Shown here piece after piece: positions 54,790 to 62,564 of a stretch of 64,000 nucleotides of DNA; the first letter of the stretch is position 1, and the number at the start of each line of letters is the position of its first letter. The stretch lies in contig JANRIX010000007.1 of NCBI GenBank assembly GCA_033764435.1, positions 1 through 64,000 on the forward strand, read 5' to 3'. The DNA is from JAEUMY01 sp033764435 (GTDB taxonomy: Bacteria > Pseudomonadota > Gammaproteobacteria > Burkholderiales > Usitatibacteraceae). A program made the position numbers and the translations under genes. The notes below the pieces were generated by a model. That model was not told the origin of the DNA. It was given only the letters and a program-made list of their open reading frames with translations, and did not search any database.

Positions 54790-55637
54790 CGACGCACAAT
54801 CTCATCATCCAGGGCGCGGACGTTTCCACGCCCGACCTGAAACGCCTGTATGTCATCGCCGAAGCCAGCGGCATCGAGCGCATTGCCGACATGGCTTTCC
54901 GCCTGCCCAATGCGAATATTCGCAAGCGTGACGATATCGCCCTGCACTGCGATGCCGCCGCGCTGGACTGGGCGTTCATGCCGGCCGGGCGCAAATGGAG
55001 CGATCTCGGGCTCATCGCCATGGACATGGATTCCACGCTCATCACCATCGAGTGCCTGGACGAGATTGCGGATTTCGTTGGCAAGAAGGCCGAGGTCGCG
55101 GCCATCACCGAGGCGGCCATGCGCGGCGAAATCGCGGACTGGAAGGAGAGTTTTCGTCGCCGCGTTGCACTGCTGGCGGGCCTCGATGTGTCGGCCATGG
55201 AACGGGTCTACAACGAGCGGCTGCAACTGACGCCCGGCGCGGAGACACTGATTGGCGCCGCCAAGGCGGCGGGCATCAAGTTGCTGCTGGTGTCAGGCGG
55301 CTTCGTTTTCTTCACCGATCGGCTGAAGGCCCGGCTCGGCCTGGATTACGCGTACTCCAACACCGTCGAAATCATTGATGGCAAGTTCACCGGACACGTG
55401 CTGGGCGATCTGGTCGACGGCGAGGGCAAGGCGCGGCATGTCGCGCGCATCATGGCTGAACTCGGCATCACGAAGGACCAGGCGATAGCCATCGGCGATG
55501 GCGCAAATGACCTGCCGATGATGCGGGTAGCGGGAACAGGTGTCGCTTTCCACGCCAAGCCCGTCGTGCGCGCGCAGGCGACCTGCGCGCTCTCACATGT
55601 CGGGCTGGATGGCGTGGTGAATCTGTTTGCGCACTGA
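54786..55637 (+). CDS. serB: phosphoserine phosphatase
   Basis: 283 residues starting with GTG, overlapping the mfd TGA by 3 bases. HAD fold: nucleophile motif AMDMDSTLITIECLDE, motif II LLVSGGFVFF, and metal motif AIGDGANDLPMM. The N-terminal 75 residues form an ACT-like domain. Last step of serine synthesis. Confidence 0.96.
   Translation: MTTHNLIIQGADVSTPDLKRLYVIAEASGIERIADMAFRLPNANIRKRDDIALHCDAAALDWAFMPAGRKWSDLGLIAMDMDSTLITIECLDEIADFVGKKAEVAAITEAAMRGEIADWKESFRRRVALLAGLDVSAMERVYNERLQLTPGAETLIGAAKAAGIKLLLVSGGFVFFTDRLKARLGLDYAYSNTVEIIDGKFTGHVLGDLVDGEGKARHVARIMAELGITKDQAIAIGDGANDLPMMRVAGTGVAFHAKPVVRAQATCALSHVGLDGVVNLFAH
54912..54923. repeat. palindrome GCGAATATTCGC, copy 18
   Basis: Exact 12-mer with T...A flanks in serB, 176 bp after copy 17; read NANIRK. 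Confidence 0.9.
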
Positions 55638-55645
55638 GCGCATCT

Positions 55646-56503
55646 TCAAGCTGCGCGGCGGGGCGACTGGCCGCGATGCAGCACGCGATCGGCAGCGAGC
55701 ACCGCCCAGGGTGCATGCGGCTCGTTGCCACGCAGCTCAACGTAATAAGGCGTGAAGTCCGGCGCGGTCGCGTCGAACAGCTCCTTGAAGTCGCGGATGA
55801 CGAAGTACGTCTCCTGATAGGTGTCGATCTTGTAGCGCGTGTTCATGATGCGCATGAGATCGAAGCCGATGCGGTTGGGGTCGGGGCTGTCGATGCAATA
55901 GGGCAGCTCGCCGCCCGAGGAAATGATGCCGGCGCCATAGGTGCGCAGACCTTGCGGGGTTTCGATGAGACCGAATTCCACCGTGTACCAATAGAGACGG
56001 GCCAGGAAGTCGAGCGCGTTCAGCCCTTCCGCCTTCAGGCCACCCTTGCCATAGGCTTCGAGGTAATCCGCGAACACCGGATTGAAAAGCAGCGGCACAT
56101 GGCCGAAGAAGTCGTGGAAGATGTCCGGCTCCACGATGTAGTCGAATTCTTCCGGCGTGCGCAGCCACACCGTCACCGGGAAGCGGCGATTGGCGAGATG
56201 CTCGAAAAACGTCTTGTCCGGCAGCAGTCCCGGCACCGCCACGATTTCCCAGCCGGTCGCGGCCTTGAGCTTGGGATTCACCTCGGCAAAATCCGGGATG
56301 CCTGCGCTGCAATCCAGCGCATTCAGCGAGTCATTGAATTCCTGGCAGGCGTACTTCGGAACCAGTGACGCCTGGCGCTGATACAGGCGGCGCCACAGCT
56401 CATGTTCCGCCTGCGAATATTCGCGCCACGGCTGGTCGACCGTGTAGTCCGGCCGCATGTGCTCGTAGTTGCCGCGCAGTTTGTGATCGGTTTCGCCAGC
56501 CAT
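55646..56503 (-). CDS. phhA: phenylalanine 4-monooxygenase
   Basis: 285 residues. Iron ligands: the two His of IFHDFFGHVPLLF and the Glu of YWYTVEFGLIETP. Pterin-dependent hydroxylation of phenylalanine to tyrosine, feeding the adjacent homogentisate pathway. Nine nt after fahA. A palindrome copy reads WREYSQ near the N-terminus, just before the conserved HELWRRLYQRQ. Confidence 0.97.
   Translation of the reverse strand: MAGETDHKLRGNYEHMRPDYTVDQPWREYSQAEHELWRRLYQRQASLVPKYACQEFNDSLNALDCSAGIPDFAEVNPKLKAATGWEIVAVPGLLPDKTFFEHLANRRFPVTVWLRTPEEFDYIVEPDIFHDFFGHVPLLFNPVFADYLEAYGKGGLKAEGLNALDFLARLYWYTVEFGLIETPQGLRTYGAGIISSGGELPYCIDSPDPNRIGFDLMRIMNTRYKIDTYQETYFVIRDFKELFDATAPDFTPYYVELRGNEPHAPWAVLAADRVLHRGQSPRRAA
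56413..56424. repeat. palindrome GCGAATATTCGC, copy 19
   Basis: Exact 12-mer in phhA; read REYSQ. Confidence 0.9.
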
Positions 56504-56512
56504 GTTCGTGTC

Positions 56513-57508
56513 TCAGACGTACTCCTCGACCTTCTGCTCGATGGCACCGAAAATCGTCACCCCCTGATGATCAAACATCTCGATCTTCACGCTGTCGCCA
56601 AACATCAGGAAGTCTTCCTTCGCCGCACCCAGCTCCACCTGCTCGACCAGCCGCTTTTCCATGATGCAGGCGTAGCCCGTCGCCTTGTCGTGATTGGAGA
56701 TGGTGCCAGTGCCGATGAGCGTGCCGGCCTTCAGCTCGCGCGTCTTGGCGGCGTGGCTGATGAGATCGAACAGGCTGAACGTCGCATCTTCACCCGCATT
56801 GGGATTGCCGAACCACTGGTCGCGCACATGGCAGACCATGCGCAGATGCACCTTGCCGCCATCCCACGCGCCACCCAGCTCGTCCGGCGTCACCACGACG
56901 GGTGACAGCGTGTTGTAGCCCTTGCCGTTGACGAAGCCGAAGCCCTTGGCCAGTTCCTGCGGGATGAGCTTGCGGTAGGACACATCGTTGATGAGCGTGA
57001 TGAGCCGCACGGCCTGCGACGCTTCCGCCGGTGTCGCACCCATCTTCACGTCGCCCACGATGCAGCCTACTTCGGCTTCCAGATCCACACCCCAGTCCTC
57101 GGACAGCACACGGATCGGATCACGCGGACCCAGCATGTCATCGGCGCCACCCTGATACATCAACGGGTCGGTGTAGAAGCTCTCCGGCACCTTGTCGTTG
57201 CGGGCGCGGCGCACGCGCTCCACATGCGACAGGTACGCCGAGCCATCCAGCCACTGATAGGCGCGCGGCAGCGGTGCCGCGATCTTGCCGCTGGAGAGTG
57301 CCGCCTGGAAGTCGAAGGCGTGGCGCTCGTTGCCGCATTCCAGGCTTTCGTACGCATCCAGCAGCGCGCGCTCGACTTTCGTCCAGTGCTCGATGGCGTA
57401 CTGCATGGTGGGCGCGATGCCGCTGGCTTCGACGGCGCGGGTGAGGTCACCGTTGACGAGAAGCAGCGTGCCGTCGCGGGTGGGGCCTTTGAGGGATGCG
57501 AGTTTCAT
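56513..57508 (-). CDS. fahA: fumarylacetoacetate hydrolase family protein
   Basis: 331 residues. Conserved segments LEAEVGCIVGDVKMG (metal acids) and GKGYNTLSPVVVTPDELGGAWDGG, then GTLIGTGTISNHDK. Last step of tyrosine degradation, giving fumarate and acetoacetate. The repeat-flanked GIY-YIG segment separates it from hmgA; its ATG is 26 bp from the left repeat. Confidence 0.93.
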   Translation of the reverse strand: MKLASLKGPTRDGTLLLVNGDLTRAVEASGIAPTMQYAIEHWTKVERALLDAYESLECGNERHAFDFQAALSSGKIAAPLPRAYQWLDGSAYLSHVERVRRARNDKVPESFYTDPLMYQGGADDMLGPRDPIRVLSEDWGVDLEAEVGCIVGDVKMGATPAEASQAVRLITLINDVSYRKLIPQELAKGFGFVNGKGYNTLSPVVVTPDELGGAWDGGKVHLRMVCHVRDQWFGNPNAGEDATFSLFDLISHAAKTRELKAGTLIGTGTISNHDKATGYACIMEKRLVEQVELGAAKEDFLMFGDSVKIEMFDHQGVTIFGAIEQKVEEYV

Positions 57509-57534
57509 GAATCGTTCTTTCCACTTTCATTTTC

Positions 57535-57564
57535 CGTTCGCCCTGAGGTATCGAAGGGTGAACG
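57535..57564 (+). repeat. palindromic repeat R1 (left)
   Basis: 10-bp arms CGTTCGCCCT / AGGGTGAACG (one mismatch) around the loop GAGGTATCGA; 26 bp upstream of fahA. Confidence 0.8.
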
Positions 57565-57616
57565 CACTTGTTTGATCCGACGCCGAACGAAACGGCCAGC
57601 CTGTTAAATCGTGGCC

Positions 57617-57680
57617 CATTCATCCTTCGATGTGCGCAGCACACCCTGTGCTGAGCCCGTCGAAGCATCAGGACGAACGG
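57617..57680 (+). repeat. compound palindromic repeat R2 (internal)
   Basis: Outer arms CATTCATCCT and AGGACGAACG, inner stem CAGCACA / TGTGCTG, and GCTGAGCCCGTCGAAG between. Belongs to the same family as R1 and R3, downstream of the GIY-YIG stop. Confidence 0.7.
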
Positions 57681-57721
57681 GGACGGGAGTTGCGAAGTTC
57701 GCTGTACTAAAGATCAGATTC

Positions 57722-58027
57722 TCACCTCAAATGTTCCGGCAAGGGATTCCTCGTACCCCATGCGAGTTGCTGAATTCGTTTCCAATCACCGCGCATCAAC
57801 GCTTCCTTCTTTGCACGACTCCAGCCCTTTATGCGCCGCTCCATTTCCAATGCTTCAACCCTGCTGCTGAAGGTCTCGCAAAACACCAGCTCAAGCGGTA
57901 GTCGGGTTGAAGTGTAGCCCTCAATCTCCCCTGCTTGATGACTGGCCAGCCGCTTCTCAAGATTGTCAGTGTGGCCAGTGTAGTAGCTGGAATCGGCACA
58001 CTTGAGGATGTAGACATAAAACGCCAT
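57722..58027 (-). CDS. GIY-YIG nuclease domain protein
   Basis: 101 residues, almost only the nuclease fold: FYVYILKCADSSYYTGHTDN (GIY and YIG elements as VYI and YTG), Arg in EKRLASHQAG, and the catalytic Glu in ALEMERRIKGWSRAKK. Similar to stand-alone UPF0213/YhbQ proteins, whose function is unclear. It sits between hmgA and fahA on the same strand, and all adjacent spacers are palindromic repeats. Its ATG is 15 bp from repeat R3. Confidence 0.9.
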   Translation of the reverse strand: MAFYVYILKCADSSYYTGHTDNLEKRLASHQAGEIEGYTSTRLPLELVFCETFSSRVEALEMERRIKGWSRAKKEALMRGDWKRIQQLAWGTRNPLPEHLR

Positions 58028-58042
58028 GGAACAGATAGCTTG

Positions 58043-58072
58043 CGTTCGTCCTTCGATACCTCAGGACGAACG
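58043..58072 (-). repeat. palindromic repeat R3 (right)
   Basis: Perfect 10-bp arms CGTTCGTCCT / AGGACGAACG around TCGATACCTC, the inverse of the R1 loop. The hmgA stop codon (58061-58063) and its last three codons lie inside it. Confidence 0.85.
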
Positions 58073-59368
58073 GGGAATGGACGCCTTGTCGAATCCGTTC
58101 CACACGGCGTCGTAATCACTCTGCGCCGTCTTCAGCGCATGCGCGGTCGGTGCGAACACATGACGGCTTTCAAACATGAATGCCAGCGTATCCGCGAGAT
58201 ATTGCGGCTTCAGGTCGGCAGTCGTGGCCTTCTGGTGCGACGCCTTGTCCGGCCCATGCGCGCTCATGCAGTTGTGCAGCGACGCACCGCCGGGCACGAA
58301 GCCACCGCCTTCCTTGGCATCGTAGACGCCGTGGATCAGGCCCATGAATTCGCTCATCACGTTGCGATGGAAATACGGCGGGCGGAAGGTGTGCTCGGCC
58401 ACCATCCAGCGCGGCGGGAAAATCACGAAGTCGCAGTTGGCCGTGCCCGCCGTGTCCGACGGCGAGGTCAGCACGGTGAAGATCGACGGATCGGGATGGT
58501 CGAAGCTCACCGTGTTCATCACGTTGAAGCGCGCGAGATCGTACTTGTAGGGATAGAGATTGCCGTGCCACGCCACCACGTTGAGCGGCGAGTGCGAATA
58601 TTCGCAGGCCCAGAGATGGCCGCCGAACTTGGCCACCACTTCGGTCTTGCCGCTGTCTTCAAAGGCCGCGACCGGCGCCAGGAAATCGCGCGCATTGGCG
58701 AGACCATTGGCGCCGATGGGGCCCAGGTCCGGCAGTTGGAACATGGCGCCATAGTTTTCACAGAGGTAGCCGCGGCTCGGGCCGCTGACTTCGACGCGGA
58801 ACTTGACGCCGCGCGGCACAACCGCGATTTCGCCGGGCGCCGCGGTGAGCACTCCAAACTCCGTGACCAGCGTGATGACACCCTGCTGGGGCACGAAGAG
58901 CATCTCGCCATCGGCGCTGTAGAACGCGCGATCGACCATGCTGCGATTGCAGGCGTACACATGCACGCCGACACCCGTTCCGGTCGCGGCGTCGCCGTTG
59001 GTCATGAGCGTGACCAGCCCGCCAATGAAATCCGTGGGTGCTGCAGGGATTTCAACTGGCGACCAGCGCAGGCGGTTGGGCGGCGTCGCTTCCTCATGAC
59101 ACGGCCCGGTGCGGAGCAAGCCATCGTCCATGCGCTTGAATGCACCATGCATGGCCGACGGCAGCAAACGGTACTGCCAGGAGAAGAAGTTGTGCGTGCG
59201 CGGCGCGGTGAACGCCGTCGCGGAAAACTGTTCCGCGTACAAGCCGAACGGCACCTGCTGCGGCGAGTTCTGGCCGATGGGCAACGCACCCGGCACGGCC
59301 TCGGTTTCGTGACGATTGCCGAAGCCGCTCTGGTACTTCAACTGCAGGGCCACACTCTGATCGTTCAT
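58061..59368 (-). CDS. hmgA: homogentisate 1,2-dioxygenase
   Basis: 435 residues. Iron-binding region RPPYFHRNVMSEFMGLIHG and PGGASLHNCMSAHGPD (His, Glu, His ligands). Converts homogentisate to maleylacetoacetate. The last residues IPRSS and the TGA come from repeat R3, so the original C-terminus has been replaced. 16 nt after hppD. A palindrome copy reads ACEYSH. Confidence 0.97.
   Translation of the reverse strand: MNDQSVALQLKYQSGFGNRHETEAVPGALPIGQNSPQQVPFGLYAEQFSATAFTAPRTHNFFSWQYRLLPSAMHGAFKRMDDGLLRTGPCHEEATPPNRLRWSPVEIPAAPTDFIGGLVTLMTNGDAATGTGVGVHVYACNRSMVDRAFYSADGEMLFVPQQGVITLVTEFGVLTAAPGEIAVVPRGVKFRVEVSGPSRGYLCENYGAMFQLPDLGPIGANGLANARDFLAPVAAFEDSGKTEVVAKFGGHLWACEYSHSPLNVVAWHGNLYPYKYDLARFNVMNTVSFDHPDPSIFTVLTSPSDTAGTANCDFVIFPPRWMVAEHTFRPPYFHRNVMSEFMGLIHGVYDAKEGGGFVPGGASLHNCMSAHGPDKASHQKATTADLKPQYLADTLAFMFESRHVFAPTAHALKTAQSDYDAVWNGFDKASIPRSS
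58594..58605. repeat. palindrome GCGAATATTCGC, copy 20
   Basis: Exact 12-mer with T...A flanks in hmgA; read CEYSH at an otherwise conserved site. Confidence 0.9.
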
Positions 59369-59384
59369 GGCAGCCTGCCTTCGC

Positions 59385-60464
59385 TCAGACCACGCCGCGC
59401 GCGATCTGGTCCGCCTCGATCGACTCGAAGAGCGCCTTGAAATTGCCCTCGCCGAAGCCCTCGTTGCCCTTCCGCTGGATGATCTCGAAGAAGATCGGGC
59501 CGATCACCGTCTCGGTGAAAATCTGCAGGAGCTTGTCTTCCTTGCTTTCCTTGTCGAGACCTTCGCCGTCAATGAGGATGCGGTTCTTGCGCAGACGAAC
59601 AAGGTCCTCGCCATGGTTCGGGACGCGTGCATCGACGCGCTCGTAGTAGGTGTCCGGCGTGTCGAGAAAGCGCACCTGCTTGCCGCGCAGCATTTCCACC
59701 GTCTCGTAGATATTCGAGGTGGACAGCGCAATGTGCTGGATGCCCTCGCCGTTGTATGCATCCAGGTATTCCTGGATCTGCGACTTGGTGTCGGAAGGCT
59801 CATTGATCGGGATGCGGATCTTGCCGCACGGGCTGGTCAGCGCGCGCGAGGTGAGGCCCGTCTTCTTGCCCTTGATATCGAAGTAGCGAATTTCGCGGAA
59901 GTTGAAGAGCTTCTCGTAGAACTGCGCCCAGGTGTCCATGCGGCCCACGTACACGTTGTGGGTGAGGTGATCGATTTCCAGCAGGCCCGCGCCAACCGGA
60001 TTCTGATCCACACCGGCGATGGGCATGAAGTCGACGTCATAGATGGAGCGCGAACCGTAGCGGTCGATCAGATAGATGAGGCTGCCGCCGATACCCTGGA
60101 TGGCGGGAATGTTCAGCTCCATCGGGCCGACGGGGCCTTGGTACGTCTTGGCGCCCAGTTCCAGCGCGCGCTTGAACGCATAGGCCGCATCCTTCACGCG
60201 GATGCCGAAGGCGCAGGCGGAGGGGCCATGCACGCGACCGAAGGATTGCGCAAAGCTGTCCGGCTCGGCATTGACGATGAAATTCACCCCGCCCTGCTTG
60301 TACAGCAGCACGTTCTTGGAGCGGTGCTTGGCGACGGCCGTGAACCCCATGGATTCGAACAGCGCGCCCAGGGCGGCCGTGTCCGGCGCGGTGTACTCGA
60401 CGAACTCGAAGCCGTCGGTGCCCATGGGGTTATCGAACAGATCTTTGCCGGCGGTGGCGGACAT
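59385..60464 (-). CDS. hppD: 4-hydroxyphenylpyruvate dioxygenase
   Basis: 359 residues. Iron ligands in EIDHLTHNVYVGRM, QHIALSTSNIYET and FFEIIQRKG. Makes homogentisate from 4-hydroxyphenylpyruvate. Start 60464 is preferred over the ATG at 60470 because AGGAG lies six nt before it but directly against the earlier ATG. First gene of the tyrosine-degradation operon, divergent from the Lrp-type regulator. Confidence 0.96.
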   Translation of the reverse strand: MSATAGKDLFDNPMGTDGFEFVEYTAPDTAALGALFESMGFTAVAKHRSKNVLLYKQGGVNFIVNAEPDSFAQSFGRVHGPSACAFGIRVKDAAYAFKRALELGAKTYQGPVGPMELNIPAIQGIGGSLIYLIDRYGSRSIYDVDFMPIAGVDQNPVGAGLLEIDHLTHNVYVGRMDTWAQFYEKLFNFREIRYFDIKGKKTGLTSRALTSPCGKIRIPINEPSDTKSQIQEYLDAYNGEGIQHIALSTSNIYETVEMLRGKQVRFLDTPDTYYERVDARVPNHGEDLVRLRKNRILIDGEGLDKESKEDKLLQIFTETVIGPIFFEIIQRKGNEGFGEGNFKALFESIEADQIARGVV

Positions 60465-60574
60465 GGGCATCTCCTGATGATCAAAGCTGATGAAGGTCAA
60501 AACGGGGCGCAACCAAAGGACCAAATTATAGGTGGGCCAAGCTGCAATGTGCTTGCCATTTCAGGCAGGCGGGT

Positions 60575-60586
60575 GCGAATATTCGC
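60575..60586. repeat. palindrome GCGAATATTCGC, copy 21 (promoter region)
   Basis: Exact 12-mer with T...A flanks between hppD and the regulator gene; first of a pair spaced 21 bp. Confidence 0.9.
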
Positions 60587-60595
60587 AATATCCTT

Positions 60596-60607
60596 GCGAA
60601 TATTCGC
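60596..60607. repeat. palindrome GCGAATATTCGC, copy 22 (promoter region)
   Basis: Exact 12-mer with T...A flanks, 21 bp (two helical turns) from copy 21 and 48 bp before the regulator ATG. Confidence 0.9.
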
Positions 60608-60655
60608 AGTTGCCCACAATTTTCTGCCGAATTCATCCACCGCCGCCTGCCAGCC

Positions 60656-61141
60656 ATGTCCGCCACCCGCTTCAGTCGCACCGACCTCGCCATCCTCGCG
60701 CACCTGCAGAAGGACGGCCGGCTCACCAACCAGGAGCTGGCAGAAAAGGTGTCGCTGTCGCCCTCCGCCTGCCTGCGTCGCGTGCGGGCGCTGGAGGAGG
60801 CCGGCGTCATCCGCGGCTACGTCGCCCTGCTCGACCCGGCCAAGATCAATCTGTCGTTCGTGGGCTACGTCAACGTGAAACTGGAAAAGCGCGGGCGCAT
60901 GCCCACCGACGCCTTCGCCAAGGCCGTGCGCGACTGGCCGGAAGTCGTGGGCTGCCACGCGCTCACCGGCGACATGGACTACCTGCTCCGCATCCACGTT
61001 GAAGATTTGCAACATTTCTCTGATTTTGTGATGAACTCGCTGTTGAAACATCCGGGTGTCATCGATGTGAAGTCGTCATTCGTTCTGGAAAGCATCAAGG
61101 ACACGCAGGCCCTGCCGCTCACGCATCTTGCCGGCCGCTGA
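60656..61141 (+). CDS. Lrp/AsnC-family transcription regulator
   Basis: 161 residues: N-terminal winged HTH (RTDLAILAHLQKDGRLTNQELAEKV, LSPSACLRRVRALEEAGVI) and C-terminal RAM ligand domain (GYVNVKLEKRG, VVGCHALTGDMDYLLRI). Divergent from hppD, so it probably controls tyrosine degradation with an aromatic amino acid as ligand. The 191-bp region between them carries the palindrome pair. Confidence 0.93.
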   Translation: MSATRFSRTDLAILAHLQKDGRLTNQELAEKVSLSPSACLRRVRALEEAGVIRGYVALLDPAKINLSFVGYVNVKLEKRGRMPTDAFAKAVRDWPEVVGCHALTGDMDYLLRIHVEDLQHFSDFVMNSLLKHPGVIDVKSSFVLESIKDTQALPLTHLAGR

Positions 61142-61201
61142 ACCCGTATCCATCCTGAACGTCAAAGCCAAGATACCCGCCGAACCGCAAGGAGAACCGC
61201 C

Positions 61202-61609
61202 ATGAACACCCTGCTGCGCCGCGCCACCCTTCCCCTCGCCGCCCTGCTGCTTGCCGGCTGCGCCAACGGCCCCCTGTTTGAAGGCCCGCCGCCTATCTCG
61301 CCGGAGCAAGTGGTCGACATGGCCAAGAAAGGCGATAGCGCCGCCACCATCATCGGCGAGCTGCAGAAGTCACGCACCATCTACAGCCTCACCGCCTCCC
61401 AGTTCGCCCAGCTCTCCAAGGACGGCGTGCCCGATGCCGTGCTGGATTTCATGCAGCAGACGCATCTGAAGGAGATTGAGCGCCAGGCGCGACGTGACGC
61501 ACAGTTCGACGCGTGGTGGCAGTACGGGTGGTATGGGCATCCGTTCTATTCGACGCCTCGCGTTGTCTATGTGAGACCGCCTCGCACGAAAGCCGCAGGA
61601 GAAAAGTAG
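61202..61609 (+). CDS. putative lipoprotein of unknown function
   Basis: 135 residues with lipobox LLAGC (Cys 20). The mature part is rich in hydrophilic helices (SPEQVVDMAKKGDSAATIIGELQ, QLSKDGVPDAVLDFM) and ends in an aromatic stretch DAWWQYGWYGHPFYSTPRVVYV, a pattern seen in betaproteobacterial outer-membrane lipoproteins. AAGGAG precedes the ATG. The last 49 bp are repeated at 61760-61808. Confidence 0.75.
   Translation: MNTLLRRATLPLAALLLAGCANGPLFEGPPPISPEQVVDMAKKGDSAATIIGELQKSRTIYSLTASQFAQLSKDGVPDAVLDFMQQTHLKEIERQARRDAQFDAWWQYGWYGHPFYSTPRVVYVRPPRTKAAGEK
61561..61609 (+). repeat. 49-bp direct repeat, copy A
   Basis: Last 16 codons plus stop of the lipoprotein gene; copy B at 61760-61808 differs at 3 of 49 positions. 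Confidence 0.85.
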
Positions 61610-61759
61610 CCGAACGGCGTCGAGGCTTCGCGCTGCGGGGTTTCCTCGCCCGATGCAGCGGGCTCCGGCGCCTGTCGGCGCGCCGCATGCGGCGCGAATT
61701 CCCGACATGCGTCCCCGCATGCGGGGCCCCTGTTCCGCCCTTCTCACTCGCACGCCCCG

Positions 61760-61808
61760 CGTTGACTACGTGAGACCGCCTCGCACGAAAGCCGCAGGAG
61801 AGAAGTAG
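61760..61808 (+). repeat. 49-bp direct repeat, copy B
   Basis: Second copy, outside any gene, ending in the duplicated stop TAG. The 150 bp between copies hold no recognisable gene. Followed at once by the terminator at 61821. Confidence 0.85.
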
Positions 61809-61820
61809 CTTCAAACAACA

Positions 61821-61843
61821 ACGGCCGCGGAAGCGGCCGTTTT
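61821..61843 (+). terminator. terminator after the duplicated lipoprotein tail
   Basis: ACGGCCGC / GCGGCCGT with a GGAA tetraloop and TTT; a palindrome copy begins six nt later. Confidence 0.8.
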
Positions 61844-61848
61844 GCATT

Positions 61849-61860
61849 GCGAATATTCGC
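61849..61860. repeat. palindrome GCGAATATTCGC, copy 23 (intergenic)
   Basis: Exact 12-mer with T...A flanks, just past the terminator and 8 bp from the stop of the convergent PuuD-like gene. Confidence 0.9.
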
Positions 61861-61867
61861 AAGCGCC

Positions 61868-62377
61868 CTACAGGAACATGTAGGTCCGGAAGAGCCCGCC
61901 GCTTGCCGTCATGAAAAACAGCATCGGGAACGACAGCATCAGGTTGACGCGCGATGCGAGGAAGGCCAAACGCCTAGCCACTGCCTTCTCCGCATCGGTC
62001 GCGGGCGAGAGTCCCAGTACCTTCTTCTGGCTGGGCCAGATGAGCACCCACACGTTGAACAGCATGATCGTGCCGAGCCACGCGCCGACCCCGATGGGAA
62101 TGTAGTTCCGCTCCTTGAAGAGCATCGCGTCGTCGATATTGACGCCGAGGATGGCGGCCCCGGCAAGCCAGGTCACGACCGCCGACCAGCGGAACCAGAA
62201 GAGCGCGCGCGGCGCGACATGCTTGGTGATGCCGGCCGCCGTGTTGTCCTTGTTGGCTGCGGCCAGCGCCTGCACCTGCACGAAGTTGAAATAGAACAGC
62301 ATGCCGACCCACATCAGGCCGGCGCCGATGTGCAGCCAGCGGGTGAGCCCGTACTGAAGGAAGTTGCCCCAATCCAT
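61868..62377 (-). CDS. short PuuD-like membrane protein (urate oxidase N-terminal domain)
   Basis: 169 residues with four helices, matching the membrane domain of urate hydroxylase PuuD: LQYGLTRWLHIGAGLMWVGMLFYFNF, RALFWFRWSAVVTWLAGAA, and GAWLGTIMLFNVWVLIWPSQKKVLG. Histidines in the first helix could bind haem. The C-terminal cytochrome c domain of PuuD is absent, so urate oxidation is not assured. A possible 32-residue membrane protein lies 88 nt upstream. Confidence 0.8.
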   Translation of the reverse strand: MDWGNFLQYGLTRWLHIGAGLMWVGMLFYFNFVQVQALAAANKDNTAAGITKHVAPRALFWFRWSAVVTWLAGAAILGVNIDDAMLFKERNYIPIGVGAWLGTIMLFNVWVLIWPSQKKVLGLSPATDAEKAVARRLAFLASRVNLMLSFPMLFFMTASGGLFRTYMFL

Positions 62378-62465
62378 GTTCAGCCCTCAGCGGCGCCGGG
62401 CCGCCCCAAGCCGCTGATCCGCCCCCTCTGGGGGTCGCGCACGAAGTAAGCGTGGGGGCCGTTCA

Positions 62466-62564
62466 TCATGCCTGCATGAGATTGCGTACCAGCAGGTACA
62501 GCACGATGGTGAGCAGGATGCCGCAAGCGATGGTGCTGGGCAGGCTGTCTAGCGGATTTTTCAC
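62466..62564 (-). CDS. possible 32-residue single-helix membrane protein
   Basis: GTG start at 62564, TGA at 62466-62468. Reads (M)KNPLDSLPSTIACGILLT and on to a hydrophobic helix IVLYLLV, ending RNLMQA. No clear ribosome site. The composition (one membrane helix with a short polar N-terminus) resembles genuine small membrane proteins, but the evidence is weak. Confidence 0.35.
   Translation of the reverse strand: MKNPLDSLPSTIACGILLTIVLYLLVRNLMQA

Larger units (their letters stand above)
57535..58072 (-). mobile_element. repeat-bounded GIY-YIG nuclease cassette in the tyrosine operon
   Basis: 538 bp bounded by two copies of a 30-bp palindromic repeat in inverted orientation (57535-57564 and 58043-58072), with a third compound copy inside (57617-57680) and one gene, the GIY-YIG nuclease. 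It interrupts an otherwise tight hmgA-fahA gene order. The architecture (small nuclease plus flanking REP-like hairpins) recalls REP/RAYT units, but with a GIY-YIG nuclease. Mobility is inference. Confidence 0.55.
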
